Below are positions 19,726 through 30,257 of a stretch of DNA of 64,000 nt, in pieces. The DNA is from Dacryopinax spathularia. Its lineage: Eukaryota; Basidiomycota; Dacrymycetes; Dacrymycetales; Dacrymycetaceae. Under the pieces are notes generated by a model, which was not told where the DNA came from, made no database searches, and saw nothing but the letters and a program-made list of their open reading frames with translations. The DNA lies in assembly GCA_037974965.1 (NCBI GenBank), contig JBBPFI010000010.1, positions 930,001-994,000 of the forward strand, in the 5' to 3' direction. Made by a program: the position numbers and the translations under genes. Every line of letters starts with the position of its first letter. Position 1 is the stretch's first letter.

Positions 19726-21041
19726 TCAGTTGTCGAACGGCTCATCGGTGAACAGATCGAAGGGGAGCTTCCACGCCTTGCTTGGGTTGATGACCCGTTC
19801 AGGCGGATGAGAGGTCGCTGCTTCTTCGATGGCCTCGAAAGCCTTTCCAGGAAGGGTGATAACTAGATCAAACCATCAGCGTGCACCCTAGCAAAACGGC
19901 AAGCGAAGACGTACTCTTCACATTCTCCTCAATCCTGTTCTTGTGCACGCTCTTGGGAAGGACGACAGTGCCGCGCTGCACATGCCACGAGATGAGCACC
20001 TGAGCCGGTGTGACGCCCAACTCCTCCGCGACGGCTTTGACGTCCTTCTGGGCTAAGCTGCGCCCTACCTGGTTCGTGCTGCCCAGCGGGGAGTAAGCCT
20101 CGAGCAAGATGTCGTTCTCTTTTGCCCAGGCGACGAGCTCCGGCTGGGGGTTGAAGAAGTTGAGCTCGACTTGGTTGATAACGGGCTTGATTTCGAGCGC
20201 GTTGGCAGTGAGGTTCTTGATGCGGCGGATGTTGAAGCTAGCAGAGTGTCAGCATCATATCCAGGAGGTTCAAGGGGAAGCAAGAAAGCGCACTTGGATA
20301 CACCGATATTCCTCAGCTTGCCCTTCTTGACCAACTCCTCGAGCTTCCTCCATGTCGGAAGGGGGTCATCCGTCAAGTCCCAGTCAACCTCCGTCGTGCC
20401 CTTCTTGAACGCAATCGGCCAATGCATCAGGTAAAGGTCGAGGTAGTCCGTCTGGAGCTTGCTGAGGGTATCGTCCAGCGCCTCCTCAACATCCTCCGGC
20501 GCATGGAACGTGTTCCACAGCTTGCTCGTGATCCAGATATCCTTCCTGTCCACACCAGACTCCTTGAGCGCTTCGCCGACCTCAGCCTCGTTCCTGTAGA
20601 TCCAGGCACCGTCGATGTGCTTGTAGCCAGCCGCAAGGGCAGCCTTGACTGCAGCGCCGACCTCGCCAGGAGACGCCTGCCACACACCTAGTCAGAGAGG
20701 GTCAGCATATGGTGGAAGAGGCGACGAACGCTGGACGCGGCTGTACCTAAGGCGACAGTGGGGATCTTGGCGCCGTTGTTGAGCGTGTAGTATTCGGGCG
20801 GGGCGACTTCGTTGCCCGTCCAAGCGTATTCCGGGTGGGGCACACGACCTCCGCCGCACATGCGTCTCACACCATCTGTCAATGGCTGCTGAAAGCAGAG
20901 CAGTCCCAGCGCGATGACGGATACAGCGCCGAGGGTGATGAACCGGCGAGTACGCTTGCTCTTAGTACCCGCCGACGGCGAAGGGTAAGAAGGCAGCTCC
21001 TCGTGATTGTCAGACTGGGGCAGCTTGGCGTAGGAAGCCAT
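19726..21041 (-). CDS. Aldo-keto reductase with an N-terminal membrane anchor
   Basis: Exons are 21041-20747, 20687-20294, 20237-19915 and 19862-19726, giving 382 residues. Residues ~32-50 (FITLGAVSVIALGLLC) after a basic RTRR form a signal anchor, which ordinary cytosolic aldo-keto reductases lack. The catalytic barrel then starts at YYTLNNGAKIPTVALG. The tetrad is visible: Asp in HIDGAWIYRNE, Tyr in the same segment, Lys in ITSKLWNT and His in YLMHWPI. NADPH-binding LPKSVHKNRI is near the end. It should reduce aldehydes or ketones with NADPH, probably facing the secretory lumen or outside because of the anchor. It lies between the two MFS paralogues. Confidence 0.9.
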
Positions 21042-22535
21042 GGTCGTCGTTGTCGTCCGGGTTCAAGCAGGACGAAGGAGGTCGCTGTCGACGTAGATAT
21101 ATGCGCCTTTGAACGAGAATAGCAGCCGACCCATCGGCACCTTTGAGGTTGTTTTGTGAGCTGGACAGCGAACGGGTTTGTGGAGGGTTGCCAAATCAAC
21201 GCGTCATCAGTCGCAAGATGATTAGGTAAGACGACATGGATGGGAGGTCGTTTGGGCGGCGCACGATAATGCTGGAGACCTCACTCGTGCTCGTCTTCAG
21301 CCTACGAACATTAATGTCGATGCTGTCTCCTAAAGACGCTCTCGGGCTTTTGTGCACCTTCATATCCGTCTTGGTACTGCGATGTCCCCAGCCAGTTCCA
21401 CGATACACGCGTTATCGCCTCTCGCTATGTAGACCACCGATGAGCAAAGTAGGCGACCTGGCTTCAAGACCAGGAGCTCGTGTAGACTACTTGCCTGCTA
21501 CGGGGAGCAGGACCGACATGAGGAGCATGGCGACAGCGAAAATCAAGAAGTTGGCCGTTGTACAGGCGATATACAGTCGTACCCCCGATTAACAATGGGG
21601 TTCCGTCCGAGCATAAGTGATTGCTATTGGGGGGCGATTTTTATGAAGGGGTTACCTCGGAGCCGACAGTTTTTCCGACTGGACGAAATTGTAGTCAAGA
21701 GCATTCGAGATTGCTTAGAGATCCATGTTTTGCGAGCATAAAAGGTTTTATTGCAAACATAGGCTGATCAGAAGACTTATCTGCAGAAAGTGCCACTTGC
21801 TAAGCCCGCAGGGGACTTAACATAGCCCGGATTGCTCCCGAAATTACCATATTAAGCAGACTTTGGGAAGCAGAAGCACCCCTTGATAGCAATATTGGGT
21901 GGGGACTTTCACAGGATAGTGATGGTTTATGGTTATCAAGGGGTGATTGTTATCATCATAGGGACTTTACTATGTACCGACTGGGGCCGGCTCAAATCCG
22001 ATGTTAAAGCGGGGGTGATGCTTAATTGGCGGTATAGTTAACGGGGGGCGCGACTGTATACAATCTGTGACGATCGACAGTCGGCCCGGGGCTGACGCGA
22101 CCGCGCGCGCGTCTTGCGACCGAGTGCGAGCCATGAGAGCAAATCTCACACGATCAATTCATGTGAGTGCCTAACAATCGATTATAAGTCCTCCCCTCAT
22201 CACCGTATTAGCCGACTATAGCTCTTCGCAATCAGCTTCTCCTTCAAACGGCCGGACACGTCGAGCCCGTCCGGGCCCTATTTCCGCATGAGCCCGATCA
22301 GCATGGGCGCATATGCACGCATGTCTCAGCGCGAGAAGAGCCGTAACACTTCTATTTCCTGCCCACCATGCTGCTCTCTGGAAGCTGTGACGATCTCGTC
22401 TGCTGCGCTCGGCGTCCCGCGGGCATGTGTAATCCTGTCAGCCTCTGCCTAAACACATAAGAGCGCGTTCTGGCTGGGCGGACGCGAGCCTGCTACCCCG
22501 CCAAAGAACACCAAAAGCAGGCACAAGCCGCACAA
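21042..22535. other. Intergenic region hosting the second MITE copy
   Basis: Apart from the 483-bp element at 21574-22056 I see no gene. The stretch carries promoters of the divergent aldo-keto reductase and acetyltransferase genes. Confidence 0.5.
21574..22056. mobile_element. MITE-like DNA element, copy 2 (483 bp)
   Basis: Same length, orientation and ends as the copy at 89-571, bordered by TA at 21572-21573 and 22057-22058. It differs at scattered substitutions only, with no indel. No coding capacity is visible. Confidence 0.88.
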
Positions 22536-23204
22536 ATGGCACCACCGACGTTCATCAGCACCGAGCGCCTTGATATTCGCGGGTTTGACCCCTCCGACTC
22601 GGCCTTCTGGTTGCGCTGCAAGGGCAAGTACGCCGTCTACCACCCGGGCACGCTTGGCTACGTCGTGCCGCCTCTCGTGAACCAATGGGAGCAGGACAAG
22701 ACCTTCCTCGAGGGCGCGCTGTTCGCCGGAGTAGTCGAGGTCAAGCGGGCGTTCGCGCACCTGCGCCGACCTTCACCAGAGGAGGACGAGGAAGATCCTG
22801 AGCCAGCAAAGGACAGCGCCGAGCATCGTGCCTGGGAGAAGAAGAGACGGCTGGCGGGCGTAGTCATCCTCTCCGGTCCTAGGGGGAAGAACCGCGATCT
22901 CGACCTGGGGATCATGTTCGACCCGCCTTGGCAAGGCCTCGGTATCGGTACCGAGGTCCTGCAGTGGCTCATCCCATACGCGTTCGACCAGCTCGGCTTA
23001 CACCGAATCAGCCTCAGTACGAAGGAGAGCAATATTCCCGCGAGGAGGTTATATGAGAAGGTTGGGTTCACGGAGGAGGGGAGGAAGAGGAGCGCGATTT
23101 GGGAGGACGGGAGATGGGTCGACTTGATCGATTTTGCTGTGGTGGAGGGGGATCCCGCGACGAAGAGCAACGTGGCGAGCAAAGTTGCAGGGAAGAAGCA
23201 GTGA
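22536..23204 (+). CDS. GNAT-family N-acetyltransferase
   Basis: Single exon of 222 residues. The start ISTERLDIRGFDPSD and the acetyl-CoA loop GLGIGTEVLQWLIPYAFDQL, followed by NIPARRLYEKVGFTEEGRKR, are those of the RimJ/RimL-like (Acetyltransf_3) group. These transfer acetyl from acetyl-CoA to an amine on a protein or small molecule; the substrate cannot be told. A Glu-rich insert at residues 78-100 is unusual. It converges on the next gene with 57 bp between stops. Confidence 0.88.
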   Translation: MAPPTFISTERLDIRGFDPSDSAFWLRCKGKYAVYHPGTLGYVVPPLVNQWEQDKTFLEGALFAGVVEVKRAFAHLRRPSPEEDEEDPEPAKDSAEHRAWEKKRRLAGVVILSGPRGKNRDLDLGIMFDPPWQGLGIGTEVLQWLIPYAFDQLGLHRISLSTKESNIPARRLYEKVGFTEEGRKRSAIWEDGRWVDLIDFAVVEGDPATKSNVASKVAGKKQ

Positions 23205-23261
23205 GGATTGATGGGATAAAGACTGCGAGCATGCTGAACGGGTGGAGGCTACATAGGCTCA

Positions 23262-24399
23262 TCAATGCATCTGTGCGACCTTCTTGCCTGCGTCTTCACA
23301 GTACTCCCATACCTTCCTGCACAACTCCTCGTCCTGCAGGTCCTGTCTGGCAACGCCCAACCTTCCCCAAGGCACAAAGTACTGCCCATTCAGCCTTCCC
23401 GCCTCCGCACTTGTGCCGGCATAGAGCGGCGTCAGCGCACCCAACGGATCCGGGTCGCTCTGAACGACCGTCTCCAGCAACCATCGCTGCAGGCCAGAGA
23501 TATGCCGGTTCACCTCCGTCCTCAAGCTGCCAGGGTTGAGGGCGTGGCTGATAAGTCCTTGGTTGCCGTAGCGTTTCGCGAGCTCGTTGGAGAAGGCGAT
23601 GTTGGCCCACTTTGACTGCGTGTATGCTGACTGAGGGTTTGCGCGTTGTGCTCGCAGGGGGTTGGAGCCCTCGACCGTGTCCCAGTCAACGCCGCCTTTA
23701 GGCGCATACCAATTGGCACTATGCATGTGATCAGCACTGCGTACGAAATCCGATGTAGCATCCCCTACTTCGACGCGACATTGATCACCCGCACTTTGCC
23801 TTCTGCGGCCGTTTTGGCAGAGGAGAGCAGGACCGGCAGGAGCAGCATCGTGAAGTACGCCGGCCCGATAACGTTCGTCCCAAACGTGAGATCATACCCC
23901 TGCTTGGTGAGCTGCTCGATCGGTGGGACCATGATCCCTCTTTCACATTTCCGTCAGCACGTCCCGACTTTGGCCGGCTTGATGGCAAGAAGACACGTAC
24001 GCATTGTTATACAGCTGGTCCAGCCTTTCCCCACTCGCTAGGAACTCGTCTGCAGCGCGCTTCACAGTCTCCAGATCGCCCAAGTCAAGTGAGAGGAAGC
24101 GGATTTTGTTGTTGCCCGTTATCTTTCGCAGGTCGGCAATAGCCTCGTCGGCCTTCGATTTGGAACGGCCGGCGATATAGACGGTTGCGTTCTTCAGTAG
24201 CAAGTACTGACACTCATATCAGTATACATCAGCCAGCTCAGGAAAGTGAAAGACGCACTTTGGACACCAGCTTTCCGACACCTGCATAACCGCCGGTAAC
24301 GAGAGCGACCTTGCCCGTTTGGTCGGGCACGTCATTCACCGAGTACTTCGGTGAAGGCGGGAAGATCTCCCGGAACTGATTCCAGGCATTGCGGACCAT
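23262..24399 (-). CDS. Short-chain dehydrogenase/reductase (WWOX/retinol-dehydrogenase-like)
   Basis: Exons are 24399-24259, 24206-24001, 23939-23769 and 23718-23262, giving 324 residues. The cofactor motif is TGGYAGVGK (TGxxxGxG). NNAGIM follows, then INVASNANWYAP with the catalytic Ser and YTQSKWANI (YxxxK). The long N-terminal lead-in ([15 protein letters not shown]) and overall layout match fungal reductases related to WWOX and retinol dehydrogenases, which use NADP(H) on lipophilic or steroid-like carbonyls. Substrate unknown. Its neighbours suggest a small detoxification or secondary-metabolism cluster. Confidence 0.9.
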
Positions 24400-25124
24400 C
24401 GCGATAGCAGATTAGCAGAAGAGGGACCAGAAGAATAGCTGTTGGCCAAGAGAACGATGTATCCGCCCATAAGGCTTGCTGTCCTATTTATGCCAATCTA
24501 CTTGCCAGAAGCCAGGGCGCTGTGAAGGGGCCAAACATGGCGTCGGCGTACACGGGCCTGCATAGAAGCACGATCTTTCTTGATTGCTAAGCATGTTCCT
24601 CGCCCAGTGTCTGTGAATGCAGAGGAAGGACCCAATCCCAGCTCGCCGTCCTTCTAGTGTAAAGGAAATTCAGAGATAATTGCCTGTAAAACTGGTCAAA
24701 GTCTCGAGAGAACTCGCGCTTAACGCGTCGACGCGTCCTTTTGCGGCTCTTTTGGCTTACTCATCCTGTTGGACGCGTTCCATGGGCGGGTGTTCATGAG
24801 CGACCCCTACTCCGCCTCCACCTTGCAGAAGCCCGCCGGTATAAGCACATGCGGCCAAGGTTAGGTAAACTTGTCCGCCGTCGTCCATCTTTGGACCGAA
24901 GACGGGAACCCACTTCAGCCACGATCAGAAGCCATCGATCGCAGGCCCGATCACAATTGGGTGGTATTCCTGAAGGCGATGCATTGTTATTGCCGCTGTA
25001 GCCACGCTGCTCTCGTATTCGCTGGCATGCCTATCTAATCTATCGACCCCACATAACCCTGTCAATATGAAGCTCTCAGTCTGCCTCCTTAGGACGACTA
25101 CCTGCCACGCCGCCGTTTCGCTCG
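24400..25124. other. Divergent promoter region, no gene recognised
   Basis: This separates the minus-strand reductase from the plus-strand transporter. I see no coding exon, repeat or RNA gene. Confidence 0.4.
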
Positions 25125-26923
25125 ATGGCCTCGGGCAGCAGAACCGATTACGGTGCGACCCAGATCTTTGAAGCCAAAGAAGAGCGACCAACGGCACAAC
25201 GTCCTGGAGAAGCTACAATCGCAGCAGCAGCATCTGCCCTAGCTGATTCTGACTCGCAAGTACACGCTCCAATAGGCGGGTTCAAGAAGGACTTAGGCTT
25301 TTGGATCATCCTCGTCTCTCTCGGCCTCGTCATCTGGCTCGCTGCCCTCGACCTCAGCGTTGTCTCTACTGCACTTCCAACTATCGTCCATGACCTGCAA
25401 GGCTCAACTTCCTTCGTCTGGGTCGGCAGCGCCTTCACACTGGCGGCGACAGCCGTTCTCCCGCTCTCTGGCAATCTGGCCCAGCTTTTCGGCAGGCAAG
25501 CGACCATTCAGGGCTTCATCGCTCTATTTGCTGTTGGATCGGCGATCACAGGCGCAGCGAAGAATATGCCGATGATGATTGCCGGCCGAACTATACAGGG
25601 TCTAGGAGGCGGCGGAATGCTGGCCTTGGAGAACATCGTCATCGCCGATCTCGTACCCCTCCGCGAGCGAGGCTTATACGAAGCATTGCTCGCGAGTGTG
25701 TGGGCCTTCGCGAGCGCTGTCGGACCGCCGATCGGAGGTGCACTCGCCCAGGCCGGCCAGTGGAGATGGATTTTCTGGATGAACTTGCCGCTGTGCGCCG
25801 TGGCGGCTGGCATGGTTGCCCTTTTCCTACGGCTCAAGCGCCCGCCCGGCTCATGGCGGTGCAAACTGAAGCGGGTGAATTATATGTACGCACGCATCTG
25901 TTCCTGTGTCACGCGCGGCGCTCATCGGTCCACAGCGGTAATGCCATCGTGATGGGTTCGGCAACACTGGCCATCCTTGCGCTCACGCAAGGCGGCGTGG
26001 ACCACCCTTGGTCGTCCTATCAAATTGTCGTTCCCTTATCCATCGGCCTGATCGGCATCGTCGTCTTCCTGGTATACGAAGTCTTCTTCGTTGTTGGAGA
26101 GCCGATGGTGCCTCTGTCGATCCTGGCCAACCCGACCGCTCTATCCGGCTATGCGGGTTACTTCGTCCACGGCCTCGTCTCCATTCTACTGCTGTACTAC
26201 CTGCCCGTCTTCTTCCAAAGCTCGATGCTGGCATCCCCTCTCCGCTCCTCCGTCATGTCCCTTCCGACTGCGCTATGCATCGCCCCATTCTCCATTGCAG
26301 CCGGGGTCAGTGTCGCCCTTTCGAATCACTACGTCATACAGAATTGGGCTGCGTGGGCAATCTCGATCATCGGCTTCGTCCTCCTCTCGACCTTGACGAA
26401 GGACAGTACGACTGCTCAGTGGGTGGGCTACCAGGTGCTGACAGCAGCGGGGATGGGCGTTCTCTGGATCAGCTCCGAATTCCCCGTGCTTGCACCTCTG
26501 CCAGCCAGCAAAAACGCGCATGCGCTGTCATTCTTCGCGTTTATCCACACGGCTGCCAACACGCTAGGTGTCACCATCGGTGCAGCAGTACTGCAGAACG
26601 AACTGCGACGGTCCCTTCCCCCAGCATTCGGCACACTCCTCCCCGGTGGCGTCGACATAGCTTATGCCGGCATTCCCCAGATCGCTGCTCTTCCCCAGCC
26701 GCTACAGGACCAGGTGCGAGACGCCTTCGTGCAGAGCTTGTCGACGCTTTGGAAGATCACGGCTGGCCTGTGTGGGGTGGGCATGATAACCTGTGCCGGT
26801 ATGCGGCAACTGCAGATGAATACGCCAGTAAGCGAGGAGTGGGGCAGGGAGGTGAAGCGCGACGAAACTGTCCCGCTTGCTCCGGCTGGACACGAAGAGG
26901 CTCGTCAAGCAAGGGCAGCATGA
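25125..26923 (+). CDS. MFS drug/toxin efflux transporter, DHA2 type, paralogue B
   Basis: Exons are 25125-25885 and 25936-26923, giving 582 residues. The motifs are those of paralogue A: FKKDLGFWIILVSLGLV, LDLSVVSTALPTIV, GNLAQLFGRQAT, GRTIQGLGGGG and AFASAVGPPIGG. The 50-nt intron again splits the Ile codon of a VNYIGN motif. Fourteen membrane segments are expected. As for paralogue A, proton-driven export of toxic compounds is the likely role; the substrate is unknown. The start is the first ATG of the frame, and the N-terminal tail is Ala-rich. Confidence 0.92.
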
Positions 26924-27300
26924 TTGTCAGTGCATGAAAGTACATGGTATGCAGCTACTGCTCATGGCCGTACTAGCTTTGACCTAACAGAACTCAAATA
27001 CGAGAAGAAGGATTTGCGGACTGGACTCGTGCAGAACGGTTTCGTTTGAAAACGTTAAGTCAACCTAGAAGCGTGTTGCTCTACACGTCTCCGTCAACTT
27101 CGGTCTCGAGTTAACCGCTGGCTACTATAGCCACTCGCTACCATTTTCGATGATATGTCATGAGATTGAAGAATAGGTATCGAATAATTGTGGGAACTTG
27201 GTAAGAAATCATGAAGCAGCAAAACGTTCCGGCGTACTAGACCAGATTTCTCCACCAGACCTCGATCTTGGCATCTCTTCCCTGCTCTAATATCCCGCGA
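26924..27300. other. 3' spacer between convergent genes
   Basis: AT-richer than the surrounding coding DNA. No gene or repeat seen. Confidence 0.4.
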
Positions 27301-28114
27301 TCACAGAGTACGGCGGATCCTCGAATCGAACCATTCCGCGCCTACGTTCTGCAGCGAATGATCGGGCTTCTCCAAAAGGTAATATGGCCCCTCAAGGTAG
27401 TCCTCGCCGTAAGACGCTACTCTGACTTGATTCTCCTTATTATCCTTGAACACGGTTCCGTCATCCTGAAAGACAACGTCACGACCAATGAGGCCGGATC
27501 GCCTAGGAGGCATCTGTAGGGCGTCCCTGTATCTTTGTGCCGCATCGATGGGTTCACCAGGCGCTCTGTGCTCCTCCAGTCTGCGGATAGTCAGCGAGGA
27601 TAACTCAGTGAGAATGGAAACACCCACGTCTTCAGCCGAGCTGCGTTTATAATTCTGGTGCCCTTAAAGTACTGGTAGCAGAAAGCGTGAAGGTTCTGAG
27701 TCCAGCTCAGACCCAAGCAGAGTCCCAATGCCCAGCTACGGAATGTCACTTATTCTGCACAGCAACTCAGATGAATGCTTACTGCTCGGCCGACTCGGGT
27801 GGATAGGGGGAGCTACCGGGCCAGCTATGGCATCGAGTGTACACCTGGTTGAGCCAGACCCATTTGCTCTCTGGGTTCGCCTCGTTGACCCCGTTGTCCG
27901 CAAGAGTCTTGTTCCCGTACGCTTGCTCGACCGTCTGCATGGCAGCAAGGCGCTGCTCAACGGGGAACTTGGCGTAGCGCTCGGAAGTTTCTTGAAAGTC
28001 GACATACGCCTGAGTCAGTTCTCGTATCATGTCGCCTTCCGTGGTAGAAGAATGAAACCTGTTGGCAGAGCTAGCCTCGGAAGGGGCGCGGGTCGACCTC
28101 GGCCCGGACGGCAT
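27301..28114 (-). CDS. Unknown family, paralogue 1 of 3 (239 aa)
   Basis: Exons are 28114-27783, 27735-27628 (108 nt) and 27580-27301. I do not recognise the family. Two further copies lie on the same strand at 28615-29722 and 32282-33094. The shared plan has four parts. First is an acidic N-terminal module ending WxWLNxxYxxCxSW (here WVWLNQVYTRCHSW). Second is a hydrophobic middle encoded by an exon of exactly 108 nt in all three (WALGLCLGLSW). Third is a short variable linker. Last is a C-terminal module with RRxGLIG and VASYGEDYxxGPYY. The last part resembles a small beta-rich binding fold (inference). No signal peptide is seen. Confidence 0.75.
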
Positions 28115-28210
28115 AGTGTCGAGTCAATGGTGGTTGGAAAGTAGGCAACGATCGAAATGATGACAGTGGATAAAAGTCCAGATTGTTTTCGTAAATCAGC
28201 CCCAACAGTT

Positions 28211-28299
28211 CGTACCGCTTCCAAGCACAGAGATATAGCAAGAATTGTGCTGCATTTCGTATCGCTTCCAAGCACAGAGCTATAGCAAGAATTGTGCTG
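28211..28299. repeat. 47-bp tandem duplication
   Basis: Two copies of a 42-bp segment starting CGTACCGCTTCCAAGCACAG (28211-28252) and CGTATCGCTTCCAAGCACAG (28258-28299) differ at two positions. They lie just upstream of paralogue 1 and outside any gene I recognise. Confidence 0.85.
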
Positions 28300-28614
28300 T
28301 CAACTACCGTATGCGGCTAGAGTAGTACGCGCAGAGGAGGAGTCATATATGAGTCAGGCATCCGTTCTGGGCACATGGTCATGGGCCGAACCCGGCAATC
28401 GAACCTTGGCTCCATCTCAGTGCACCTCTAAACCTGCCCGGCGATCCAGGCTCTGCCGCAGCAATCCAAGTCATGCGGCAACGACAGGTTCTGGGAGTGC
28501 AAAACGGCGACGCTAGCTGATTTTTCCGCAGGCCACGATCTCAATGAGCGGTCGACATAGGGAGACGGGAAAAGGAAAACCAAGTCGGTCGTTACCCTAA
28601 ATTACTACCCTTCA

Positions 28615-29722
28615 TTACAACCTGTCATTAGGACAGGCAACCTCTCGGATCATGGCATCAAACAGCTGAGCATGGACAATCTGCTGAGATCCATCACTAC
28701 TCCGCAGGCGATAATACGGCCCATCGACGAAGTCTTCCCCATACGAGGCGACCTCGACCCGTTTCTGGACACCGTTCTCTTCATACAGGACAACGCAGCC
28801 GATCAAACCTGCACGCCGTGGGATGGCACCTCCCATCTGTCCGCCGCCGGTGCATGCTTGTGGCTCATTTGACGTCCCGCTCCGCTGCCCACTACATTGA
28901 TTCAGAGAACACTTCTTGATTGTCCACGCGAGCACAACGTACGCCTTTGAATTGCGGCGGGAGCGCGCGCTTTCCACCTTTTGCCTTCGCGAAATGGCGT
29001 CTCCGGGTCCATCACGGGGAATTGTTCGCTCCTTTGACCTAGTAGTACAGGGGTAGCAAAAGACGATGAGTTTAATGGATGACGGCTGTGGGATGTTTCA
29101 CTGTGAATAACTCACGTCTTCGATCCTCGTCGACGACGGGCAGATCTCATAAGACCCAGCTCGAATGGCTTGGCATCATCAGGATTACCAGTGATATTAT
29201 GCTCTCTTATACTGATACTCGTCAACCAACTAGAACCAGGACTAGAACAAGGTCATAACTCACGACTTTATGCGAGCACCGGGAACAAGTCTTTCCCCAT
29301 CGCCGTGTTGATAACAGAAGCGTTCGAGGACTATGAGCCAGTTCATGGCCAATGTGAATGCGTATGCCCAGCTGGTTGATGACGGTAGATCAAGCGAACG
29401 ACAGTGGGGATAAGACATATACTTACTATTCCTTCGACTCCCGCGCGAAAGGGGAAGACGTGCGCCATGAGTTACACGCCATGTAGGCCGTGTTGAGCCA
29501 CTCCCATGCGCTCTCCTCGCTTGTATCCTTCGCAGCAGGTACGAGCGTCTTGCCGGCATGCTGTTCTCTAATCGTCTCCACAGCCGCAAGGCGCTCCTCA
29601 GACGGAAACTCGAAGAAGCGTGAGGTAATACGCAGGTGGAGGTCGACATAGCCTTCTGCCAAAGCGTCGATTAGATCTTGATCGGTAGTTGAGATGCTGA
29701 ACTTGTTTGGAGTGGAGTCCAT
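28615..29722 (-). CDS. Unknown family, paralogue 2 of 3 (258 aa)
   Basis: Proposed exons are 29722-29427, 29371-29264 (108 nt), 29211-29116 and 28891-28615. Compared with its relatives the linker region is split by an extra 224-nt intron, and the exact borders of the third exon are my best phase-compatible choice. The N-terminal module ends WEWLNTAYMACNSW; the C-terminal module has RRAGLIG and VASYGEDFVDGPYYRLR. The middle exon encodes WAYAFTLAMNWLIVLERF. It is divergent from the CLN3-like gene that follows, with 535 bp between starts. Function unknown. Confidence 0.65.
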
Positions 29723-30257
29723 AGCTTCATTGATGCCAGTTCACTCGGAGAGCCTGACAACAGTACTACATGCGCAAGGGACGCGACGCGCTGAAGAGTT
29801 GGGGCTAGTGATGACGTGTTGGTTGAGCATGACTGTTTCAGGTCGGATTCGCGTAGTTACCCAACTTCTGGGAATGCAATGTCGTATAGTCGTATGGAAA
29901 ACGGACGAGAGGTTTTGACATTATGGGACCGTCGATGATATATAGACTGGAACCATGCAGCCCGCTCACCGTCGAAACCATCGCACCCTCACTGATCAGT
30001 GATCACTGACCGTGCAGACGCCGGACCTGTCTCGGCATTAAGGTCGGGACAACCCGAAGTATTATCTCCGAGCGGAGGCGCGCGCGACCTTCGTCTCTGG
30101 TCGTCCTATGCTGCGCATCACTTCAGGAGCCCAACCCCTTTGGTGAGCTTGATCGGCATCTTCTGGATCATCATCGAATGCTGTCCGGTTAACAAGAGGT
30201 TAACAAGAGCCAACGGTCACCATATCGTCATCACCACCATCCTACGCGCTACGAACC

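Noticed and set aside
87-22058. The two 483-bp direct repeats as LTRs of one 22-kb retroelement
   Set aside because: The repeats have inverted termini and a TA target site of their own, and ordinary host genes lie between them. Each is an independent DNA-transposon insertion.
28380-28460. Possible tRNA on the minus strand (GGTTCGATTGCC)
   Set aside because: The T-loop-like string is not flanked by a pairing stem, and no anticodon arm or acceptor stem can be folded.
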